From Streptomyces sp. CB02009 (GTDB lineage Bacteria > Actinomycetota > Actinomycetes > Streptomycetales > Streptomycetaceae), in the NCBI RefSeq assembly GCF_001905825.1, contig NZ_LIVV01000003.1, positions 416,956 through 480,955 of the forward strand: DNA of 64,000 nt. The letters are read 5' to 3'. The notes beneath the pieces were generated by a model. The model saw nothing but the letters and a program-made list of their open reading frames with translations. It was not told the DNA's origin and searched no databases. A program made the translations under genes and the position numbers. Shown one piece after another: positions 18,497-26,460 of this stretch; positions within the stretch are counted from its first letter, which is position 1, and every line of letters begins with the position of its first letter.

Positions 18497-19573
18497 TCAG
18501 CTGCTGGAGCTGGAACACGAGCTCCCGCTGGAACTGGAGCTGGAGCAGGAACTCCCACTGGAACTGGAGCAGGAACTCCCACTGGAACTGGAGCACGAGC
18601 TGCCGCCCCCGCCGCAGCTGGAGCCGCCCCCGGAACAGGCGCCGGAGGAGCACGACGACCCGGAGCCGCCGCCCGAGCAGGAGCTTCCGCCCCCGCCACC
18701 TCCGCCGCCGCACGCGCTGGTCCCCGCACACCACACGGTGGCCGCGGCGAAGTCGTCGTCCGCGCCCGAGGTGTCGTAGCGGTGCTGCGCCGCGGAACGC
18801 CGTCCGCCGCGTCCACGCCGGGGCTGCGGATGGATCCGTGCGGCGGCCGCCAGCTGCTCCCGCAGCACCGGATCGGGCAGCGCACGGAGCCCGTGCAGGG
18901 CCACCAGCAGGCCGGCGTCCGCGAGATGGGCGTGGGCCCGCCCGTACGCCCCCACCGCGCGCCGCCCGGCCGGGGTGATCTGCCGGGCCGTCAGCGACCC
19001 GCAGACGAGGGCGGTGACCATGGTGGCGAGCAGGATCGGCAGCACCTTGAAGATGAACGGGACCGGCATCCCCGCGTCGGTGTCCAGGGTCGCGAAGCCC
19101 ACGACCGTGAGGACGATCGACACCGGGAAGAGCACGAAGGTCGTGACGGCGGCCACGCCGCACCACCGGGCCGTGGAGCGCCGGGTCGCCGGGTCGACGA
19201 CGAGCCCGCGCACCGCGAGCCCGTCACCGGTCTCCTGGACCGCCGGGTGCCGCATCACGGTCATCCGCAGGTGGTGCAGGGCCCCGTGCGGGGCGGCGGC
19301 GTGCGCCTCGAACACGGCCCGCTCCACCGGGTCGTGCGCGACGGGGCGGACGACGGCCACGATGCCGGGGCCGCCGACCGCCAGCCTGCCGTCGGCCTGG
19401 AGGGCAGTCAGGGCGGTGTCGACGACCCTGGCGGGCCCGCCGTTGAGGAAGGCGGCCTCGTACCGGTCGTGGACCGGTCCGCCGGGTCCCCCGCGGGTCC
19501 GGACGACCCGGGTGACGAGCACCGCGATGACGGTGACGCCGGCGAGGTAGTAGAGGGTGACCAGGGTGTTCAC
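18497..19573 (-). CDS. TIGR04222 membrane protein with Ser/Gly/Cys-rich C-terminal tail
   Basis: 358 residues from GTG 19573 (TGAGG 5 nt upstream; GTG 19579 is also possible). N-terminal membrane helix (TLYYLAGVTVIAVLVT), the family segment YEAAFLNGGPARVVDTALTA, a helical domain, then two membrane helices (about 153-210). The tail from residue 282 to the end is almost only Gly, Ser and Cys, with ten cysteines (C282 to C353) mostly in SSC or GAC contexts. It follows the DUF692 gene with 7 nt between stop and start. Members of this family near DUF692 enzymes are, as I recall, suspected substrates of Cys modification; that is inference here. Confidence 0.85.
   Translation of the reverse strand: MNTLVTLYYLAGVTVIAVLVTRVVRTRGGPGGPVHDRYEAAFLNGGPARVVDTALTALQADGRLAVGGPGIVAVVRPVAHDPVERAVFEAHAAAPHGALHHLRMTVMRHPAVQETGDGLAVRGLVVDPATRRSTARWCGVAAVTTFVLFPVSIVLTVVGFATLDTDAGMPVPFIFKVLPILLATMVTALVCGSLTARQITPAGRRAVGAYGRAHAHLADAGLLVALHGLRALPDPVLREQLAAAARIHPQPRRGRGGRRSAAQHRYDTSGADDDFAAATVWCAGTSACGGGGGGGGSSCSGGGSGSSCSSGACSGGGSSCGGGGSSCSSSSGSSCSSSSGSSCSSSSSSGSSCSSSSS
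18519..18614. repeat. Imperfect 24-bp tandem repeat coding the Ser/Cys tail
   Basis: Two exact 24-bp units (18543-18566, 18567-18590) with degenerate flanking copies encode the repeated SSC-type tail blocks. The repeat explains how the number of cysteines could expand or contract by slippage. Confidence 0.8.
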
Positions 19574-19580
19574 GAGCACC

Positions 19581-20993
19581 TCACTTCCGTACCAGTGCGT
19601 GGCGGGCGGCCCGCACGAACCGGGTGGCGCGGCCCGGCGGCCGGCTGCCCGAACGGTCCTGCCACCACTCCGTGAGCCGCCGCCGCGCCGCCGGATCCTC
19701 CGGCCGCCCGGCGACGAGGAGGTGCTCGGCGAAGTCCAGCGCGTCACGGCGGTAGCCGCCGGTCATGGGCCGGGACCTGGCGTACGCGAGGAACGCCTTC
19801 CGGTAGCCCGCGCCCAGGATCTCGGGGAGCTCCGGCGCCACCTTCGCGACGACCCCGGCCCGCTTGGCCGCGAGCGCCCGGCTCTGCACGCCGAGCCGCC
19901 GGCTGTCGAAGCCCTCGGGCACGGGCGTCCCGGCGACGAGCGCGGACAGCAGAGCGGCCTGGGCGACGGCGACGCGCTGCCGGGCGCCGGGCGCGGGCGC
20001 GGTCTCCGGTTCGGGGGCCTCGGGTGCCTCCGGGGCGACCCCGGGCATCGGCCCGCCGGAGACCCTGGCCCCGGCCCCGATGAGCAGCGTCGCCCGGGAC
20101 GCGGTCCTCGACGACGGGGCGCCGTGCTGGTGGGCCGCGCCCCGCCCCGCCGCCGCGGCGGAACGCGCGCCCGCGGCGGTGACCGTCCGGCGGATCGCCC
20201 GCAGCTCGTCGGCCAGCTCCTCCGCGGGCGGGAAGTCGTCGTCCCGCTCCAGCAGCACGCCCGGCGGCGCGACCCGCGAGGCGAGGTCCGCCAGGACGTC
20301 GAGGACCGCGCCGGGCACCGGATGCGCGTGGGTGTCGTGCCAGACCCCGTCCCGCTCGACACCCCCCGCGACGTGCACGTACGCGATCGCCTCCACCGGC
20401 AGCTCCGACAGGGCCCGCGCGGGGTCCTCGCCCCGGTTGACGTGGTTGGTGTGCAGGTTGGCGACGTCGATCAGGAGCCGTACCCCCGTACGCTCCACCA
20501 GCTCCGCCAGGAAGCGTCCCTCCGACATCTCCTCGCCGGGCCACGAGACGAGCGCGGCGATGTTCTCCAGGGCGAGCGGCACGGGCAGCGCGTCCTGCGC
20601 GATCCGCACGTTCTCGCAGAGCACGTCGAGCGCGTCCCAGGTCCTGGGTACGGGAAGCAGGTGACCCGCTTCGAGCTGCGGGGTCGCGGTGAGCGGCCCC
20701 CCGGCCCGGACGAACGCGATGTGTTCCGTGACCAGCGGCGCCCCCAGCGCCACCGCCTTCTCGCCGAGCGCGGCGAGCCGCGCCGGGTCGGGGCGGTCCG
20801 CGCCCCCGAGCCCCAGCGAGACGCCGTGCGGCACGACGGTGACGCCGCGCTCGCGCAGCCGCGTCAGGGAGTCGGGCAGATGGTCGGCGCAGATGTTCTC
20901 CGCGACGACCTCCACCCAGTCGATTCCGGACAGCCCCTCCACCGCGTCAGCGATCTCGGGACGCCAGCCGATGCCGATGCCGAGTTCCGTCAT
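19581..20993 (-). CDS. DUF692 multinuclear non-heme iron oxidative enzyme (MNIO) with SCO6045-like C-terminal domain
   Basis: 470 residues. The N-terminal TIM-barrel (1-280) keeps the family metal-ligand pattern: H56 (VVPHGVSLG), E90/H91 (TEH), E143 (LENIA), D176/N179/H181 (IDVANLHTNH), H207, D220/H222/H224 (HDTHAHP), E249. An Ala/Pro linker (about 285-330) joins a helical C-terminal domain (RQRVAVAQAALLSALV, YRKAFLAYARSRPMTGGYRRD) that I recall as SCO6045-like, resembling the separate partner proteins of other MNIOs. Strong AAGGAGGGGGAC before ATG 20993. MNIOs oxidise Cys or Asn/Asp residues in peptides; the adjacent Cys tail is the natural substrate candidate. Confidence 0.9.
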   Translation of the reverse strand: MTELGIGIGWRPEIADAVEGLSGIDWVEVVAENICADHLPDSLTRLRERGVTVVPHGVSLGLGGADRPDPARLAALGEKAVALGAPLVTEHIAFVRAGGPLTATPQLEAGHLLPVPRTWDALDVLCENVRIAQDALPVPLALENIAALVSWPGEEMSEGRFLAELVERTGVRLLIDVANLHTNHVNRGEDPARALSELPVEAIAYVHVAGGVERDGVWHDTHAHPVPGAVLDVLADLASRVAPPGVLLERDDDFPPAEELADELRAIRRTVTAAGARSAAAAGRGAAHQHGAPSSRTASRATLLIGAGARVSGGPMPGVAPEAPEAPEPETAPAPGARQRVAVAQAALLSALVAGTPVPEGFDSRRLGVQSRALAAKRAGVVAKVAPELPEILGAGYRKAFLAYARSRPMTGGYRRDALDFAEHLLVAGRPEDPAARRRLTEWWQDRSGSRPPGRATRFVRAARHALVRK

Positions 20994-21130
20994 GTCCCCC
21001 TCCTTCGGTCCTCAGTCACCCACGTGATGGCCCCGGCGGGAGCGTTCGAACCCCGGGAGGGTCACGTTCAGAGGTTGATTTGAGGTTCCGTTCGGTCACG
21101 GCGGACGGAGGGGGTGCCGGGCGGTGACGG

Positions 21131-21838
21131 CTACGGCCGCGGCAGCCGCAGCCCCGGGGCGAACCGGTCGCTGCCCTCGGCCACCACGGTGGGGCCGGGG
21201 GCGATCTCCGTGAAGCCCGCGTCCCGGACCAGCGGGAGACCGCTCGCCGTCAGGGCGGGCCACTCCCCGGCCGTCGCGGTGCGGACCGCCAGCGGGAAGC
21301 CCGCCTCGTGCCAGGCCTTCCGGTCGGCGTCCCCCATCGCCCACCACAGCAGCTGCGCCCCGTGCCCGGCCTGGGCCATCGTCTTGCCCGCCGACATCTC
21401 GAGCTCCGGGTTGATCCACAGCACCACCGCGCCCTCGGGCACGGGGCCGGGCGCGGCCGGGTCGTCGAGGTCGGTGCCCGAGACCTGGAGCTTGGCCAGT
21501 TCCTTGGGCCAGCCGTCGAGCGGGACCGGAGGGAAGACCCGCACCTCCGACTCCAGGCCGTCGACCGTGATCCCCGGGAGCGCGCCCGCCCGCCGCCATT
21601 CCGCGCCGCGCGCCCGGCGCACCACCTTGCGGATCCTGGCGTCCTGCCAGTCGGTCATGGCCTGTGCCCACTCGCCCTCGCCGAGCGAGCGGTCGTCCGT
21701 GAGGATCTCCAGGACGGCGCGCGCGGCGGTCTCCAGGGCGTCGGTACGGGACGGCGGCGCGTCCCGTTCGATCCGTACGACCAACGGCAGGACGAACTGG
21801 GGCTTCTCATCACGAAGATCGGTCTCATTGCTGCTCAC
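21131..21838 (-). CDS. Peptidyl-tRNA hydrolase Pth2-domain protein
   Basis: 235 residues from GTG 21838. The C-terminal half shows the Pth2 pattern: strand VVLWINPEL, then MSAGKTMAQAGHGAQLL with the conserved Lys/Gln/His stretch, and ALTASGLPLVRDAGFTEIAPG. The N-terminal half (about 110 residues) is an extension with no recognised domain. Pth2 proteins cleave peptidyl-tRNA; the long extension leaves open another role. Standing alone, divergent from the AIM24 operon, 71 bp apart. Confidence 0.8.
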   Translation of the reverse strand: MSSNETDLRDEKPQFVLPLVVRIERDAPPSRTDALETAARAVLEILTDDRSLGEGEWAQAMTDWQDARIRKVVRRARGAEWRRAGALPGITVDGLESEVRVFPPVPLDGWPKELAKLQVSGTDLDDPAAPGPVPEGAVVLWINPELEMSAGKTMAQAGHGAQLLWWAMGDADRKAWHEAGFPLAVRTATAGEWPALTASGLPLVRDAGFTEIAPGPTVVAEGSDRFAPGLRLPRP

Positions 21839-21909
21839 CGGGCAATTCTGCCACTGCCGCCACAAGCGCCTCTTGGAGGAATGAGCAGTTCCGGGCCAGG
21901 ATGCCCCTC

Positions 21910-22584
21910 ATGAAGAGTGATCTTTTCACCGGCGAACACCTCGCCGAGACCGCAGATTTTCCGGGGATGACCCTCCAGAACGCCAAATCCGTCAAATACA
22001 CCGTCAACGGGGAGATGCACGCCCGCCAGGGCTCCATGATCGCCTTCCGCGGCGATCTCCGGTTCGAGCGCAAGGGCCAGGGCATCGGCGGCCTGCTCAA
22101 GCGGGCCGTCACCGGCGAGGGCCTGGCCCTGATGGCCGTGCGCGGCCAGGGCGAGGCGTGGTTCGCGCACGAGGCGCAGAACTGCTTCATCGTCGAGATC
22201 GAGCAGGGCGACGCGTTCTCGGTCAACGGCCGCAACGTGCTCTGCTTCGACGCCACCCTCCACTACGAGATCAAGACCGTGAAGGGCGCCGGCATGACCG
22301 GCGGCGGCCTCTTCAACTCCGTCTTCTCCGGCTACGGCAAGGTCGCCCTCATGTGCGAGGGCAGCCCCATCGTCATCCCCGTCACGCCGCAGGCCCCGGT
22401 GTTCGTCGACACCGACGCCGTGGTCGGCTGGAGCGAGCAGCTGCACACCTCGCTGCACCGCTCGCAGTCCGTCGGCTCGATGATCCGCGGCGGCTCGGGC
22501 GAGGCGGTGCAGCTGAAGCTGGAGGGCCAGGGCTTCGTGGTCGTCCGGCCCAGCGAGCTGACCCCGCAGAAGACCTCGAATTGA
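21910..22584 (+). CDS. AIM24 family protein
   Basis: 224 residues from ATG 21910 (AGGA 8 nt upstream; ATG 21901 is in frame). Beta-rich TRAP-RBP-like fold; the family stretch YTVNGEMHARQGSMIAFRGD and CEGSPIVIPVTPQAPVFVDT are clear, with the C-terminal LKLEGQGFVVVRPSE. Bacterial members have no defined function. First gene of an overlapping operon with an ABC ATPase and permease, so possibly linked to the membrane. Confidence 0.9.
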   Translation: MKSDLFTGEHLAETADFPGMTLQNAKSVKYTVNGEMHARQGSMIAFRGDLRFERKGQGIGGLLKRAVTGEGLALMAVRGQGEAWFAHEAQNCFIVEIEQGDAFSVNGRNVLCFDATLHYEIKTVKGAGMTGGGLFNSVFSGYGKVALMCEGSPIVIPVTPQAPVFVDTDAVVGWSEQLHTSLHRSQSVGSMIRGGSGEAVQLKLEGQGFVVVRPSELTPQKTSN

Positions 22585-23600
22585 GGCTGGAGCGGGTCGG
22601 GCGGCGGCACGGCCTCCGGGGCGCGTGGATCCTCCGCGAGGTGGACCTCGACCTGCCCGCCGGGAGCCTCGTCCGGATCGTCGGCGCGAACGGCACCGGG
22701 AAGTCGACCCTGCTCCGGCTCGTCGCCGGTGTCGACGCGCCCACCACGGGACGCGTCACGGGCCGCCCGCCCCGCACGGCGTACGTCCCCGAACGCTTCC
22801 CGGCCGCGCTGCCCTTCACGGCCGCGGACTACCTGGTCCACCTGGGGCGGATCCAGGGGCTCGGCACGGCGGCCGCGCGGGCCGGGGCGGGGGAGTGGCT
22901 GGAGCGCTTCGGGGCCGGCGAGCACGCCCGTACCCCGATGGCGGAGCTCTCCAAGGGCACCAGCCAGAAGGTCGCCGTGGCCCAGGCCTTCCTCGCCGAC
23001 CCGTCGCTCCTGGTCCTCGACGAGGCCTGGACCGGCCTCGACACGGGCGCGCGTGCGGAGCTGGACGCGGTGGTCCGCTCACGCCGGGCGGCGGGCGGAA
23101 CGGTCGTCTTCGTCGACCACGACCCGCGCCGGCTGGAGGGGGAGCCGTCCGCGGTGTACGAGGTGCGGGAGGGACGGGTCGGCGAGACCGGACATCCCGT
23201 CGCCCCGGCTCCGGGCCTGACGGCTGCGCCCCCGGGCCTGACCTCCGGGGCCTCGGGTCCGGTCGCCCCGGCTCCGGGTCCCGTCGCCCCGGCTCCGGGC
23301 CCGACGGCTGCGCCCCCGGGCCTGACCTCCGGGGCCTCGGGCTCCGCCGACCCCGCCCCGGGTCCGGTCCGCGCGGGTGGCGGGTCGGGGCCGCGGGTGC
23401 GGATCACCGTCTCGGGCGGTCCGCACGCCCTCCCGCCCCCGGAACGACTGCCCGGCGGCCCCGTCGTCGCACCCGGGCCCGACGGCGACGGCACCCTCGT
23501 CCTCACCGTCGACGCCGACCGGTCCGACGCCCTGCTGAGCGCGCTCCTCGCCGCCTCCTGGCACATCCACCACCTCGCCCCCGAAGGCGTACGCGTATGA
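22581..23600 (+). CDS. ABC transporter ATP-binding protein with repeat linker
   Basis: 339 residues from a TTG at 22581 overlapping the AIM24 stop. Walker A GANGTGKST, signature LSKGTSQKVAVAQAF, Walker B LLVLDEAWTGLD and H-loop FVDHD are present. After about residue 200 comes a Pro/Ala/Gly linker (about 60 residues, two in-frame copies of a 28-codon-spaced repeat), then a small beta domain (VRITVSGGPHALPPPERLPG...). The TTG is the only start that keeps the first beta strand. Drives the following permease; the exported substrate is unknown. Confidence 0.9.
   Translation: MRLERVGRRHGLRGAWILREVDLDLPAGSLVRIVGANGTGKSTLLRLVAGVDAPTTGRVTGRPPRTAYVPERFPAALPFTAADYLVHLGRIQGLGTAAARAGAGEWLERFGAGEHARTPMAELSKGTSQKVAVAQAFLADPSLLVLDEAWTGLDTGARAELDAVVRSRRAAGGTVVFVDHDPRRLEGEPSAVYEVREGRVGETGHPVAPAPGLTAAPPGLTSGASGPVAPAPGPVAPAPGPTAAPPGLTSGASGSADPAPGPVRAGGGSGPRVRITVSGGPHALPPPERLPGGPVVAPGPDGDGTLVLTVDADRSDALLSALLAASWHIHHLAPEGVRV
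23196..23341. repeat. In-frame 62-bp direct repeat in the ABC ATPase linker
   Basis: Copies at 23196-23257 and 23280-23341 differ at one base and lie 84 bp (28 codons) apart, so copy-number change would keep the frame. It encodes the APAPG/TAAPPGLTSGASG linker. Confidence 0.9.
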
Positions 23601-24247
23601 CGGCGCTCCTGCGCTACCAGACCGGCCTGCTGCTCCGCTCGCAGCGCTGGCTCGCCCCGCTCCTCCTGTACGCGGCCCTCCTCGCCGTCGGCGTCGACGC
23701 GGGCGAGCCCGTCCTCGGCGCGCTCGGACTCACGGCCGCCGGGCTGCTCCCCGTCACCGCCTGGTCGGTCCGGATCTGCGTCACGCAGGAGCCGTCCGCC
23801 GCACGGAACGTCGTCGCGGCCGCGGCCGGGCGGAGCCGCGCGCACCTCGCCGCGCTGGTCACCGGGGCGGGTCTGCCCGCCCTCGTCGGGGCGGTCGCGG
23901 TCCTCGCGGTGACGGCGACCGGCGACCGGCGCGGTGTGACCGCGCCCGCCGCCGTGACCACGGGCCTCCTGGCGGTGCTGGCCTGCGCCCTGACGGGCGC
24001 CGCCGTCGGCGCGCTGGCGTCGCGCCCCTTCGTCCGGGCGCCCGGCTGGTCCGTCGCGGCCCTCGTCCTGGGCTCGTTGCTCGCCCTGGTGACCACCGGC
24101 TCACCGGCGAAGCACGCGATGACGGCCCTGATCACCGGCGCCCGCACGGCGACCGCCGACCCGCCGTGGCTCGCCTGCGGGGGCGCGGTGCTCCTCGCGG
24201 CGGCGTGCACGGCCCTCGCGTGCCGGGCCACGGCACGCCTGGAGTGA
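23597..24247 (+). CDS. ABC transporter permease-like membrane protein
   Basis: 216 residues, about six hydrophobic segments (WLAPLLLYAALLAVGV, LGLTAAGLLPVTAWSV, LVTGAGLPALVGAVAVLAV, TGLLAVLACALTGAAVGAL, and others). ATG overlaps the ATPase stop as ATGA, so it is the likely partner permease (ABC-2-like). No soluble domain is seen. Confidence 0.8.
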   Translation: MTALLRYQTGLLLRSQRWLAPLLLYAALLAVGVDAGEPVLGALGLTAAGLLPVTAWSVRICVTQEPSAARNVVAAAAGRSRAHLAALVTGAGLPALVGAVAVLAVTATGDRRGVTAPAAVTTGLLAVLACALTGAAVGALASRPFVRAPGWSVAALVLGSLLALVTTGSPAKHAMTALITGARTATADPPWLACGGAVLLAAACTALACRATARLE

Positions 24248-24261
24248 GTACGCTCGAAGAC

Positions 24262-24480
24262 ATGAACGACACGACCGAGTCCACTGCGTCCACGTCGTAC
24301 ACGTCGTACTGCGCCCCCCGGGAGTCCGGCGGTCCGAAGCCCGCACCGGCCGCCGAGGGCCCCTTCGCCGCCTGTGTGCTGTGCCAGGAGGCGACCGAGT
24401 ACCCGGAGACCACGAAGGGCATCACCCTGTGCCCGGTCTGCGAGTGGCGCGAGGCGGAGCGGACGGCCTGCTCGGGCTAG
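24262..24480 (+). CDS. Small zinc-ribbon protein
   Basis: 72 residues from ATG 24262; an in-frame GTG at 24244 overlaps the permease stop as GTGA and is an alternative start. A Ser/Thr-rich N-terminus, then two CxxC knuckles (CVLCQ and CPVCEW) spaced as in a zinc ribbon. Last gene of the AIM24-ABC operon, only 7 nt from the convergent deacetylase gene. Function unknown; perhaps a regulatory or scaffold peptide. Confidence 0.7.
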   Translation: MNDTTESTASTSYTSYCAPRESGGPKPAPAAEGPFAACVLCQEATEYPETTKGITLCPVCEWREAERTACSG

Positions 24481-24487
24481 GCCCGAC

Positions 24488-25375
24488 CTAGAGGGGGCCG
24501 CGCATCAGTTCCGAGACCTTCACGAAGCGGTAGCCGCGGGCGCGGAGTTCCGGGACGATGCGCCGGATCGCCTGCTCCGTGACCGGGGCCGCGCTGCGTG
24601 TGCAGTGCATGACCACCAGGGAGCCCGGCTTCACCCCGTCGAGCACCTGCTCCGCCACCGCGTCCGCGTCCTGCGCGAAGGCGTCGCCGCTGACCACGTC
24701 CCACTGGACCGCCGTCACCCCGGCCGGGGCGAGCGCGCGGAGGGACGCGTCGTCGTAGCAGCCGCCGGGGAAGCGGAAGTACGGGACGACGTTCACCGCC
24801 CCGGCGTCGCGGAACGCGTCGAAGGCCCGCTGGACGTCGTCCGCCATGTCGGGAGCGGAGACGGTCGGCAGGCCGTAGCAGGGGGACGCGAAGGCGTAGT
24901 GGCTGTAGGAGTGGTTGGCGATCTCGAAGCGCGGGTCGCGGCCGATGGACTTCGCCTGGTCCGGGTACTCCTCCGCCCAGCGGCCCGTCATGAACACGGT
25001 CGCGTCCACCCCGAGCCGGCGCAGGGTCTCGATGAGCCGCGGATTGTCGAAACGCTCGCCCTGCGCGGCCCGGGGCCCCTGATCGGCCGTCATGTCGGCG
25101 TCGAAGGTGAGCGCGACGACCTTCTCCGTGCCCTTCGCCCGGTGCGTGTACACGGGGGTGAGGCCGCCGGGCCCCGGCGCCATGGTGGGCGGCGCGGCGG
25201 GCGGGCGCGCCGGCTTGGGACCGGCCGCCGGGGCGCTCGTCCGGGGCGACGGGGCGGTGGCGGCCGGTTCCTTCGCCGGCGGGGCCGGGGGAGTGTCGAC
25301 CGCTTCCCGGCCGCAGCCGACGAGGACGGCGCCCAGAAGACCGAGCGCCGCCAGGTTTCGTACAGAAGTGTTCAC
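24488..25375 (-). CDS. Polysaccharide deacetylase (NodB domain) lipoprotein
   Basis: 295 residues. Lipoprotein signal AALGLLGAVLVGCG, a Pro/Ala-rich linker, then NodB (about 85-290): motif 1 ALTFDADMT (TFDDG variant with Ala), motif 2 NHSYSH, motif 3 RFPGGCYD, and LVVMHCTR near the end. Predicted secreted, membrane-anchored N-deacetylase acting on cell-wall or chitin-like glycan; substrate unknown. GTG start, weak ribosome binding site. Confidence 0.92.
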   Translation of the reverse strand: MNTSVRNLAALGLLGAVLVGCGREAVDTPPAPPAKEPAATAPSPRTSAPAAGPKPARPPAAPPTMAPGPGGLTPVYTHRAKGTEKVVALTFDADMTADQGPRAAQGERFDNPRLIETLRRLGVDATVFMTGRWAEEYPDQAKSIGRDPRFEIANHSYSHYAFASPCYGLPTVSAPDMADDVQRAFDAFRDAGAVNVVPYFRFPGGCYDDASLRALAPAGVTAVQWDVVSGDAFAQDADAVAEQVLDGVKPGSLVVMHCTRSAAPVTEQAIRRIVPELRARGYRFVKVSELMRGPL

Positions 25376-25441
25376 GACCGGAAGTTAACCGATCAAAGTG
25401 GCTCAGGCGTGCAACCCGGCGACGGCAGCGCCCCGTGCCGC

Positions 25442-26362
25442 TCACGTGGCCAGCAGCCGCCTGCGGCTCTCCTCCACGTCGAAGTCACCCGGCGGGTACG
25501 CCGGGTCCAGCGCCTCCAGGTGTTCGAGCAGCAGCTTGCTGATCGCCCAGTTCCGATACCACTTGCGGTCCGCCGGGACCAGGTACCAGGGCGCCGCCTC
25601 CGTCGTGCAGCGCTTCAGGGCGACCGCGTACGCCTGCTGGTACGCCGGCCACACCGCGCGCTCCTCGATGTCGCCCACGTTGAACTTCCAGTGCTTCTCC
25701 GGGTTGTCCAGGCGCTCCAGCAGACGGGCGCGCTGTTCCTCGTACGAGAGGTGCAGGAAGACCTTCACGACCGTCACGCCGTCGTCGGCGAGGGTCTTCT
25801 CGAACCGGTTGATCTGGCCGTAACGGCGGTTCAGCTGCGTGGGCGCGACCAGCTCCCGCACCCGGGCGATCAGCACGTCCTCGTAGTGCGAGCGGTCGAA
25901 GATGCCGATCTCGCCCGGACGGGGGAGCGCCTTCATGATCCGCCACAGGAACGGGTGGCTCTGCTCCTCCGGCGTCGGGGCCTTGAAGGCGCGGATGCGG
26001 CAGCCGGAGGGGTTGAACAGGCCGATGACGTGCTTGACCGTCCCGCCCTTGCCGCTGGTGTCCATCCCCTGGAGGACCAGGAGCACCCGCCGGCGGTCAC
26101 CGGCCGTGCTTGCCGCGTAGAGGCGTTCCTGCAGGTCGGCGAGGCGGGGTGCGAGGGCGGCGGTGGCGGCGAGACCGGCCGCCTTGTCGGCGGGGCCGCC
26201 CGGGGTCGCCGAGGCGTCGTACGCGGCGAGGTCGACGCGCTCGCCCCCGGGGACGCGGAGCAGCTCCCGGAGGGAGGCCTCCCGGTGCTTCCGCTTCCTC
26301 CCGCCGTCCCTCTTCTCCCCGTCCTTCTTCCCGCCGTCCTTCTTCCCGTCCTTCTTCGCCAT
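25442..26362 (-). CDS. Polyphosphate kinase 2 family protein (PPK2)
   Basis: 306 residues. Moves phosphate between polyphosphate and nucleotides; the subclass (ADP, AMP or GDP) is not decided by sequence inspection. Walker A GMDTSGKGG, the family stretch FNPSGCRIRAFKAPTPEE, Walker B FDRSHYEDVL and RFEKTLADDGVTVVKVFLHLS are present. The first 28 residues are an unusual Lys/Asp/Gly-rich repeat from a short DNA tandem (about 26315-26360), which may be disordered or an over-extended start. Single gene. Confidence 0.92.
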   Translation of the reverse strand: MAKKDGKKDGGKKDGEKRDGGRKRKHREASLRELLRVPGGERVDLAAYDASATPGGPADKAAGLAATAALAPRLADLQERLYAASTAGDRRRVLLVLQGMDTSGKGGTVKHVIGLFNPSGCRIRAFKAPTPEEQSHPFLWRIMKALPRPGEIGIFDRSHYEDVLIARVRELVAPTQLNRRYGQINRFEKTLADDGVTVVKVFLHLSYEEQRARLLERLDNPEKHWKFNVGDIEERAVWPAYQQAYAVALKRCTTEAAPWYLVPADRKWYRNWAISKLLLEHLEALDPAYPPGDFDVEESRRRLLAT

Positions 26363-26460
26363 CGCGTGCCCTTCCGCCGCGCCGCACGTCCGTCGTCCCC
26401 CCGATCCTGCGACGGAACCCGGCCGCCCGCGAGTGCGCGCGACCGGGTGCGGTCCTCAGC

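Noticed and set aside
18315..18779. Plus-strand frame rich in Glu/Leu repeats opposite the Cys tail
   Set aside because: It is the antisense of the Ser/Cys tail repeat, with no ribosome binding site or partner. The opposite frame continues a real membrane protein.
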